A model generated the notes under the pieces. The model was not told the origin of the DNA. It saw nothing but the letters and a program-made list of their open reading frames with translations, and did no database searches. Shown here in pieces: positions 1-6,400 of a DNA stretch of 64,000 nt. Position numbers and translations under genes: made by a program. Positions within the stretch are counted from its first letter, which is position 1; each line of letters opens with the position of its first letter. This DNA comes from an uncultured Collinsella sp. (GTDB taxonomy: Bacteria > Actinomycetota > Coriobacteriia > Coriobacteriales > Coriobacteriaceae), in the NCBI GenBank assembly GCA_958354105.1, contig CATWVA010000001.1, positions 1-64,000 of the forward strand, in the 5' to 3' direction.

Positions 1-2
1 CG

Positions 3-1085
3 GCGGGTGGCAACATCGACATTCCCGTGCTGCTGGCCAAGCAGATCATCCTGGGCGTGGGGCTGGGCCTTGCCATCGGCTGGATATCCAGCCGCCTGAT
101 TGAGCGCGCACACGCAACGGCCGAGGGCGCGCAGACTATCTTTTTGTTCGCCGTGGCGATCGTCGCCTACGCACTGCCGAGCTACCTGGGCGGCAACGGC
201 TTTTTGGCCGTATACCTGGCAGGCATTGTGCTGGGCGCGAGCGACATCACCGGCAAGGTCGAGATGGCGCACTTCTTTGACACCCTTACCGAGATGGCCG
301 AGATGACGATCTTCTTCTTGCTCGGCCTGCTCGTCACGCCCGCGCGCCTGCCGCAAATGCTGCTACCCGGCCTTGCGCTCATGGCGTTTATGCTCTTTGC
401 GAGCCGCCCCATCGCCGTCGGTCTGCTGCTGGCGCCCTTTAAGACGAGCCCTCGCCAGGTTGCGCTCGTAAGCTGGGCGGGCTTGCGCGGCGCGGCTTCG
501 GTCGTCTTTAGCCTCTTTGCTGTGGTGGCCGGCGTTCCCGGCGGACACGACCTATTTGACCTGGTGTTTGTGATTGCCGTATCGAGCATTGTGGTGCAGG
601 GTTCGCTACTGCCGGCGGTGGCGAAGAAACTCGATATGATCGATGCGGCCGGCGACGTGCGCCGCACCTTTAACGACTACCGCGACGAGGACGGCATGTC
701 GTTTGTAAAGCTCAAGGTGGGCGCTGGCCATCCGTTTGCCGGGCGCTCGCTCGCCGATATTGGCAGCGCGACGGACATGCTCGTGGTCTTGGTGCTGCGC
801 GACGGGGCGCACCCGGTACTGCCCAACGGCGATACCGTCATCGAGGAAGGCGACCTTCTGGTGATGGCAGCCCCAACGTTCGAAGAGCGTGCCGAGGTTA
901 CGCTGCGCGAGGTCACCGTGACGCTCCACGGTCGCCTGGCCGGTCAGCGCCTGCGCGACGTGCCGCAGGGCAAGCACCCGTTTATCGTGGTGATGCTCAA
1001 GCGCGAAGGCCAAACGATCATCCCCGATGGCAACACCCTAATATACGCCGGCGACGAAGCCGTCATCGCCACGCTGGCGTCATAG
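3..1085 (+). CDS. Cation/proton antiporter, NhaP/CPA1 type with C-terminal TrkA-C domains (5' end outside window)
   Basis: This is an inner-membrane monovalent cation/H+ antiporter. The reading frame is open from the first bases, so the N-terminus lies upstream of the window; a GTG at 27 is only an internal codon. The first ~190 visible residues are hydrophobic helices, including the segment SWAGLRGAASVVFS, which matches the conserved GLRGA motif of the CPA1 exchanger core. The last ~130 residues form two beta-rich repeats (FVKLKVGAGHPFAGRSLADI and VTLHGRLAGQRLRDVPQG) typical of RCK_C/TrkA-C ligand domains, as in potassium/proton antiporter NhaP2 (CvrA). TrkA-C domains usually sense nucleotides or control cation flux. 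Which cation is moved cannot be told from the sequence. The gene is GC-rich and looks like native chromosome, unlike the DUF3800 gene that follows. Confidence 0.85.
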   Translation, partial: AGGNIDIPVLLAKQIILGVGLGLAIGWISSRLIERAHATAEGAQTIFLFAVAIVAYALPSYLGGNGFLAVYLAGIVLGASDITGKVEMAHFFDTLTEMAEMTIFFLLGLLVTPARLPQMLLPGLALMAFMLFASRPIAVGLLLAPFKTSPRQVALVSWAGLRGAASVVFSLFAVVAGVPGGHDLFDLVFVIAVSSIVVQGSLLPAVAKKLDMIDAAGDVRRTFNDYRDEDGMSFVKLKVGAGHPFAGRSLADIGSATDMLVVLVLRDGAHPVLPNGDTVIEEGDLLVMAAPTFEERAEVTLREVTVTLHGRLAGQRLRDVPQGKHPFIVVMLKREGQTIIPDGNTLIYAGDEAVIATLAS

Positions 1086-1141
1086 GGGCCAGAGGCACAG
1101 CTACCCCAGCCCCTCCTTGTATTCCTATACCCGCAGGTAGA

Positions 1142-1170
1142 TTGACGAACATGTGTTTGCTTATTATAAT
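1142..1170 (+). promoter_or_regulatory. Strong sigma-70 promoter of the DUF3800 leader
   Basis: TTGACG at 1142-1147 and TATAAT at 1165-1170 are separated by exactly 17 bp, a near-consensus vegetative promoter. Transcription should begin near 1177, which puts the hairpins at 1211-1270 in the 5' leader of the DUF3800 gene. Confidence 0.75.
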
Positions 1171-1176
1171 TTCTAC

Positions 1177-1270
1177 TTGAATAGACTCCTCGTCTCGTGG
1201 TATAAAAGGGTTGGTACCCTCGAATAGAGGGACCTCCAAGAGCCGGGGGCTTCCCCCCGGCATTTTTTTT
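1177..1270 (+). ncRNA. Structured leader RNA with terminator upstream of DUF3800 gene (DUF3800 RNA motif-like)
   Basis: The leader contains a CCCTC/GAGGG hairpin (1217-1221 with 1227-1231). It ends in a very stable GC hairpin (1242-1261, GCCGGGGG paired with CCCCCGGC) followed by eight T, a classical rho-independent terminator 20 nt before the DUF3800 start codon. The segment GACCTCCAA (1231-1239) is a perfect 9-nt complement of TTGGAGGTC, which forms the Shine-Dalgarno of the downstream gene (1278-1286). Several families of conserved RNA motifs are known upstream of DUF3800 genes (Weinberg and colleagues' DUF3800-I to -XI). That this leader belongs to one of them is inference. It may act as an attenuator, a free small RNA, or both. 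The start is estimated from the promoter. Confidence 0.6.
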
Positions 1271-1290
1271 GCGTAATTGGAGGTCACCTC

Positions 1291-1968
1291 ATGACGGAAC
1301 TGTCGATCTTTATCGACGAATCTGGTGACGCGGGTCCCGTATCTCGCTACTACATCGTTACCCTTGTTTTTCATGAGCAGGCAATAGAGCTAAATGCAAA
1401 TATCGCCGCATACGAGCGCAACGTTAAAGACTGCGAGCTCGATATTATGCCATTTCATTTTGGGCCTCTTCTCACTGGTCACGATGATTATCAATGGGTC
1501 AACATTCGCAACAGAAAGAAACAGCTCAGCCTATTCCGCCAGTTTGTAGACCGCTCCCCCATCACCTATCAGCCCTTCATCTACGATAAGAAACAGGGCC
1601 TTTACGAACCGCAAAAGCTCTCCGCAAAGATCGAGCGCGACGTAACAATATTTCTCAGAGATCACTTGGCGTATATACAGAGCTTTGACCACGTTAAGAT
1701 CTACTACGACGGAGGCCAAAGCGTTGTAACGCGAGCACTTCATGGTGCTATCGAGAAGGCCATTTCCCAAAAGGCCACGGTATATCGCGACGCTTCGCCC
1801 AAGACATACCGACTCTCCCAGGTCGCCGACTATATTTGCGGAATTGAGCTCACGCTCCTTAAATTCCAGAATGGGACAGCGACCAAAACAGACACGGAAT
1901 TCTTCGGCTCGATTGCCCCATTCAAAAAGAACTTCGTCAAGAAGCTGAGGAAAAAGAGAATCGAGTGA
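1291..1968 (+). CDS. DUF3800 domain protein
   Basis: This 225-aa protein opens with the DUF3800 signature MTELSIFIDESGDAG, in which the first aspartate sits in a beta-strand as in RNase H-like folds. Further acidic residues that could complete a metal site are in KIYYDGGQ (about 134-141) and SQVADYICGIE (about 177-187). DUF3800 proteins are common in bacteria and phages, often near defence or mobile genes, and a nuclease activity has been proposed from fold but is not established. The start is fixed by the Shine-Dalgarno TTGGAGGTC six bases upstream of ATG. The gene is clearly AT-richer than the antiporter before it, and it has its own promoter, leader RNA and terminators, so it looks horizontally acquired and independently expressed. 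It lies next to the BREX operon, convergent with it. Confidence 0.8.
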   Translation: MTELSIFIDESGDAGPVSRYYIVTLVFHEQAIELNANIAAYERNVKDCELDIMPFHFGPLLTGHDDYQWVNIRNRKKQLSLFRQFVDRSPITYQPFIYDKKQGLYEPQKLSAKIERDVTIFLRDHLAYIQSFDHVKIYYDGGQSVVTRALHGAIEKAISQKATVYRDASPKTYRLSQVADYICGIELTLLKFQNGTATKTDTEFFGSIAPFKKNFVKKLRKKRIE

Positions 1969-2033
1969 GCCAGCCGTTCTTATCGCAACCATGGTATAAA
2001 TGGATTGCGTTCCTTTATGGAGGGCAGTCAAGG

Positions 2034-2059
2034 GCCGGGGGATCCCCCCGGCATTTTTT
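2034..2059 (+). terminator. Rho-independent terminator after DUF3800 gene
   Basis: GCCGGGG at 2034-2040 pairs with CCCCGGC ending at 2052, and a T run follows. The hairpin and its flanks (GGTATAAA before it, GGCATTTTTT and TGCGTAA after it) repeat the layout of the leader terminator at 1201-1276. The leader element therefore appears to be present in two diverged copies that bracket the gene. Confidence 0.75.
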
Positions 2060-2121
2060 ATGCGTAACGTTGCCGCAATTCCTACCTAGCCTCTAGGGGA
2101 GGTACAGGTAGCTAAAAGACC

Positions 2122-2400
2122 CCCGTCCCAAATTAGCTACATTGCGGGCAATTTGCGTCTCGCAAAACTAAGTGAGTAGACTTTTGCCGAATCGCCGACC
2201 ACGTCACCAAAGCACAACTCTGTGACCTGCGGGTTTGTTGAAGCGAATTTGTCGTGTGCTCAGGATTTGCAATAAAGCCTACTCACTTAGCCAGCGTGCA
2301 GTCAAAATAGAACTGTCGCGAACTCATTAGACTCCATTGCGACGGCTTATCGTGCATTTTGAGCAGCTGTGGGTGCAGACGCCCGTCCCAAATTAGCTAC
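2122..2400. repeat. Gene-free segment with direct and inverted repeats between DUF3800 and BREX
   Basis: No gene is visible in 2060-2413. The 19-bp sequence CCCGTCCCAAATTAGCTAC occurs at 2122-2140 and again, identical, at 2382-2400. Inside, CTAAGTGAGTAG (2168-2179) has a perfect inverted partner CTACTCACTTAG (2279-2290). The layout resembles a small non-autonomous element or a nested repeat. The outer 19-mer contains the spaced motif GTCCCAAA-N4-CTAC, which recurs elsewhere in the window. Confidence 0.55.
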
Positions 2401-2413
2401 CCTTGTCACATTC

Positions 2414-2605
2414 CTAGTCATCGTCAACGGCAAAATCGCGGAGGTCGAGGCCTTCGCGTTCGGCTCGGGCTAGGAGCTCTTGGGGCGACTCGTCCTCGAT
2501 ATCCATTACGTCGAGCATAGCGACTGGAAAGCCCACGCCGGCTGCACTCCCCGCACGGTCGAGTAAACTCTCGCGCAGCTGGTCAACATCAACATCGATC
2601 TTCAT
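2414..2605 (-). CDS. Small acidic protein at the end of the BREX operon
   Basis: This 63-aa, strongly acidic protein ends in the residues DFAVDDD. A good Shine-Dalgarno (AGGGGG about 6 nt before the ATG) and a position 27 bp after the preceding gene suggest that it is a real, co-transcribed last gene. It begins MKIDVDVDQL and contains ESPQELLARAEREGLDLRDF, a charged helical segment. I recognise no family. Small acidic proteins next to defence systems can be partners of the preceding gene or phage-type DNA mimics, but nothing here decides that. Confidence 0.55.
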   Translation of the reverse strand: MKIDVDVDQLRESLLDRAGSAAGVGFPVAMLDVMDIEDESPQELLARAEREGLDLRDFAVDDD

Positions 2606-2632
2606 GGTGAAACCCCCTACCGGATCAGGCCC

Positions 2633-3985
2633 CTACTCAGCAGCGCCGAGCACATTCACGGCTGCAACGAAAGCCGCAGCCTGTTTGTCGTCCATCTGCG
2701 TGGCCAAGCGCCCCGCGGGCTCGTCATAGGCAAACTGAACCTTATCGATAAAGCAATCCCAAGCGCGCTCATCCACACGCACAGCGGCCTTGCAATACTG
2801 GCTGAGCTTTTTGAGTCCATACCAAAACGCATTCACATGGCGCGCAGGATCCTCGTCCAGCACTCCATCATAGCGCCGTCCGTTAAACTCGCGCATGCGC
2901 GCCACGGCAACTTCGAGAGAGTCGCCGCCGTCGGCCGAAGCCTCGTCCACAAGCTCGGGAATCGCAACCTCGCGCCGAACATTATGCCTGGTAACACCAT
3001 CGTACTCACCCACCAACACGTCTTCGTCAAACCGATCATCGTAGTCGAAATAACTACTGCCGCGGCAAATCCCGTGCAGCGAACCAGCGCCAAAGGCACG
3101 GAACAACCCACCGTCGGCAACAACGCGCCTATAGGTCTCAAACGACTTCTTAACCTGAGCGAGCAACTCGGCAAGCTCCCCGGCATCGCACCCCGTCTCG
3201 CACGTAATGCAAACAAGCCCCGGCAAAGATACCGGCTCCACCGTGCTCCCTGCAACGCGGGCAGCGCGTTCGGCCCGGTACGCTTGGGCTGCCAAGCGCG
3301 CTCGCTGCGCAGCGCCGCGCACGTTAGTCAGCTCGCGCTTCAGTGCTACGTCGCCGGCAACACCACCAGCAAGCTCGTCAACACCCTGCGGTCCGGTCGC
3401 GCTCAGCTCGGACTCAAACGTCGCCGTAATCATGCCGGCAAGGTCCGTTGCGTCGGCGGCGCAACGCAGTTGCTCCAACTGCGTGCATAGCAGATCGGCA
3501 TCCAGGGGCACGGCATCCACAACGCGCACGTCACTCAGGCGCGCCACGCCCCGCAACACCAAAGCCTCCGCGGCATCGTATGCCGCACGAACCCTGTCCG
3601 CCGTATTGGCGCGCAGCTTTACCTCGATAAACGCAAGTGTCTGCTCCAGACGGGTCAACAGCTCGGCCTTGTCCTCCATGCGCAAAAAGGCAGCATAGCG
3701 GCGCTCCATCTGCAGCGGGCCCACAACACCTGCCTGCTTACGAGCGCGTGCAAGCGCAGCGCCCTCAACACGGCGAACATACCCGTCAACAGCCCGCACG
3801 GCAGACTCGCGCGCAGCGTGCTCGGCAGCCTCGACGCCCCTAAGCACGCCCAGCAGCTCGCGGGAGCGCGCATTGCGCACCAACTCCCCGCGATCGTACT
3901 GCTCAAGCGCCGTCTGCCGCTTGGCCACCGACTCAAAGCCAAACAGCTCGTCGAGCAGCTCACCAACAGAACGCTCGTCTGCCAT
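2633..3985 (-). CDS. BREX-linked protein of unknown function, 450 aa
   Basis: The start at 3985 is chosen because AAGGAGG lies a few bases upstream of this ATG and the protein then begins MADERSVGELLDELFGFES. The longer frame adds only an arginine-rich, non-conserved stretch. The first ~270 residues are alanine-, arginine- and glutamate-rich and predicted helical or coiled-coil. The middle has a cysteine cluster (CITCETGC, about residues 265-272) that could bind a metal. The C-terminal part is rich in aromatic and acidic residues (SSYFDYDDRFDED). It follows brxL by 73 bp on the same strand and is not one of the six core type 1 BREX genes. I do not recognise a family. It is most likely an accessory of this BREX variant. 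Confidence 0.65.
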   Translation of the reverse strand: MADERSVGELLDELFGFESVAKRQTALEQYDRGELVRNARSRELLGVLRGVEAAEHAARESAVRAVDGYVRRVEGAALARARKQAGVVGPLQMERRYAAFLRMEDKAELLTRLEQTLAFIEVKLRANTADRVRAAYDAAEALVLRGVARLSDVRVVDAVPLDADLLCTQLEQLRCAADATDLAGMITATFESELSATGPQGVDELAGGVAGDVALKRELTNVRGAAQRARLAAQAYRAERAARVAGSTVEPVSLPGLVCITCETGCDAGELAELLAQVKKSFETYRRVVADGGLFRAFGAGSLHGICRGSSYFDYDDRFDEDVLVGEYDGVTRHNVRREVAIPELVDEASADGGDSLEVAVARMREFNGRRYDGVLDEDPARHVNAFWYGLKKLSQYCKAAVRVDERAWDCFIDKVQFAYDEPAGRLATQMDDKQAAAFVAAVNVLGAAE

Positions 3986-4058
3986 GGCAGGCCTCCTTAC
4001 CCGAACACGCCAACACGCTCGCGGGCCCACGCGTACGCAAGCCCGCACGCCCGCACCC

Positions 4059-6389
4059 CTACAGATCCAGCGCCTTCTTCGCGGCGTCGACCGGGTCGCC
4101 ATCCATGTAGAACACCGGGCTCAGTCCCGAGATAATCTCGGACGACACGCTCTGCAGGCCCGCGATGGCGCTCAGCGGCAATATCACGCGCTTGGCGCCG
4201 GCGTTTTTGGCCACGCGCATGATGTCCTCGAGCCCGCGGATCTCATCCATAGAGCCCGACATGCGCAAGATTCCCGGAACCGCCAGCGCAGGCATCACTG
4301 GGCGGTTGCACGCCGCGGAGCACAGGCCCACAAACTCGGCAAGCGAAACTTCCTCGGACAGGCCCTTGCTCTGCAGGTCGTTATAGAACAGTAGATAATC
4401 CTTGGAGCCAATGTGCATGCCCGGCGCCACACGGTTCGCCAGGTTCACAAAGTTGTCGAACGCGGCCTCCAGCGTATCGCGCACCGGCTTGTTAAAGGCC
4501 ACGCCCTCGTGCTTAAACTTGCACTCGCCGGCAACGGCCTTGTTCTCCAGCTTGTACACGGCAACCTCGCCGCCCTGCGACCTGCCCACGCCAAACACGT
4601 GACCGGACAGCAGCGGCCCGTCGGGAATCAGCGTGTCCTCGCTCTGCTCGGGCACGCGTACCACATGCACGTCCTGCGGGTTGTCGGCATCCATATAGCC
4701 CAGGTTGACGTCGATAAACTCGACGCCCGCCATAATCTTGAGCTGCTCCTTTACGCGGCGACGGCCCTCGATGGCGTAGTCCAGCAGCCAACGAACGTCG
4801 TCCTTGTCCATAGCCTCGTCGGGGAACAGCAGCTTGGCGAGGCCGCTAAAGGACTTGCGCACGGCAATCTCGTCACGCTTGTTAAAGTCGCTGTTAAAGC
4901 GGAAATAACGGTCGATATGATGCGTAAAGTCCTTGCGGCGCATCTCCTTGCAAAACTCCGACAGGCAGTCGGTGATCAAGCCGTAATGCCCGGTCAGCAG
5001 GCTCGAGCGCATCTTGGGAATCTCCCAGCCCGGCAGGTAATAGTGGATACGGTCGAAGAAGGCCGAATCGTTGTTAAACTCCGGCGGGAACGGGTCAAAC
5101 AGGTGCGTGGTCTTAAGAACGTTTTGCACGGTGTCGTTGATGTTGCCCTCAAAGACCATGGAGGCATCGGCATTGATCTGGTCGCGGCCACGCGCATAGC
5201 TGCCACTCGCCATATAGTCCTTCATGATCTGCACGGCGTTGGTGTCCTTAAAGCGCATGCCGGCGACCTCGTCAAACGTCACGCAATCCCAATGGCCCAC
5301 CAGGCCCACGCGATCGGCGCGCATGGAGTTCATACGGCCGAACAGGTTGGCCGTGGTGGTCTGCCCGCCCGAAAGCAAGATGGCGTAGGGCGAAACCTCT
5401 TTGTAGATATGGCTCTTGCCGGTGCCACGGGGGCCAAGCTCGCACAGGTTGTAGTTGCGCTCGATCAGCGGCACCATACGCTCGATAAAGTGCAGGCGCT
5501 CCTTCTCCGAAAGCTCGCTGGGCTCATAGCCGGCAGAGCGCAGCAGCATGTTGAGCCACTCGTCGCGCGAGAAATACTGGCGCTCGTCGATCATGGCCTC
5601 CAGGTCCAGGTTGGGCATCTGGATAGGCGTGAGCGACGCCACGCTAAACGGAGAGTCCTCGGGCCCGCGCTTTTTGCGCTTGGCCTTGGAGCGGCGCGGC
5701 GCATCGTCGCCAAAGACCTCCATGCCAAACTCGTCTTCCTCTTCCATGGGATGACGGTACTCGATGCTCATAATGCACCAAATACCACCCTGGAGAATCT
5801 TGGAATAGTCACGCACGTACTCGGCCGGCATCACAAACGGCTCAATAGTCAGATTGGCAAACGACTCCACGTAGATGTCTTTGTATTCGTCGAGCTTGGC
5901 CGTCACCTTATCGATAATGGTAAAGCGACCCAGCTCGCGAATCTTGGACTTGATGCGCTCGGACTCGTCGGGACGCACGTAGTTATCGGTGAGGATCTTG
6001 CGGATGCGCTCCAGGCCCTCCGCCACGGCGTCCTCGTCATCGGTTGAGCAGTACATGCCCAGCAGGTACTCCAGCACAAAGGTGGGCACGTTGGCACCAC
6101 GCTTCATAAGGGCCGTGAGGTCCTTGCGCACGATTTTGCCACCAAAGTGCTCGAGCAGCTTGCCGTCCAGTCCATCCATGTCGTAACCGTCGTCCTCGGG
6201 AGCCTCGGCCACGGCCTGGACATAGTCATCGGTCGAGGGCTCGTCCTCGGCAGGCGCCACAGCCTCGACGGGCGCAGCAGCCACGGCCTCTGGGACAGGC
6301 ACAGCCTCCACCGCGGGCACAGCCTCCACCGGCACATTCACATCAATCGAGGGAACTTCCCACAGATCGTCGTCGTGACTATCAAACAT
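4059..6389 (-). CDS. brxL: BrxL, Lon-like AAA+ ATPase of type 1 BREX
   Basis: BrxL is a DNA-binding AAA+ multimer with a Lon-like C-terminal domain, required for BREX defence in type 1 systems. Here a conserved N-terminal region starts around residue 75 (LDGKLLEHFGGKIVRKDL). It is followed by Walker A GPRGTGKSH (about residues 319-327), Walker B VTFDEVAG, and the Lon-related C-terminus (LRMSGSMDEI, AGAKRVILP). The start is placed at 6389, where the Shine-Dalgarno TAGGAGTG overlaps the pglZ stop, implying translational coupling. The first ~70 residues before the conserved part are an acidic, Ala/Pro/Val-rich low-complexity extension with repeated EAV units. That makes the protein, at 776 aa, longer than the BrxL homologues I know of (roughly 680). 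Confidence 0.93.
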   Translation of the reverse strand: MFDSHDDDLWEVPSIDVNVPVEAVPAVEAVPVPEAVAAAPVEAVAPAEDEPSTDDYVQAVAEAPEDDGYDMDGLDGKLLEHFGGKIVRKDLTALMKRGANVPTFVLEYLLGMYCSTDDEDAVAEGLERIRKILTDNYVRPDESERIKSKIRELGRFTIIDKVTAKLDEYKDIYVESFANLTIEPFVMPAEYVRDYSKILQGGIWCIMSIEYRHPMEEEDEFGMEVFGDDAPRRSKAKRKKRGPEDSPFSVASLTPIQMPNLDLEAMIDERQYFSRDEWLNMLLRSAGYEPSELSEKERLHFIERMVPLIERNYNLCELGPRGTGKSHIYKEVSPYAILLSGGQTTTANLFGRMNSMRADRVGLVGHWDCVTFDEVAGMRFKDTNAVQIMKDYMASGSYARGRDQINADASMVFEGNINDTVQNVLKTTHLFDPFPPEFNNDSAFFDRIHYYLPGWEIPKMRSSLLTGHYGLITDCLSEFCKEMRRKDFTHHIDRYFRFNSDFNKRDEIAVRKSFSGLAKLLFPDEAMDKDDVRWLLDYAIEGRRRVKEQLKIMAGVEFIDVNLGYMDADNPQDVHVVRVPEQSEDTLIPDGPLLSGHVFGVGRSQGGEVAVYKLENKAVAGECKFKHEGVAFNKPVRDTLEAAFDNFVNLANRVAPGMHIGSKDYLLFYNDLQSKGLSEEVSLAEFVGLCSAACNRPVMPALAVPGILRMSGSMDEIRGLEDIMRVAKNAGAKRVILPLSAIAGLQSVSSEIISGLSPVFYMDGDPVDAAKKALDL

Positions 6390-6400
6390 AGGGCACACTC

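Noticed and set aside
2060..2413. CRISPR-like or tRNA-derived attachment site
   Set aside because: Only two direct repeats 241 bp apart and no tRNA or spacer pattern are present.
4413..6047. Open frame of 544 codons opposite brxL
   Set aside because: It is the reverse-strand shadow of a high-GC gene, His/Val/Leu-rich with no ribosome site, and brxL motifs are unmistakable on the other strand.
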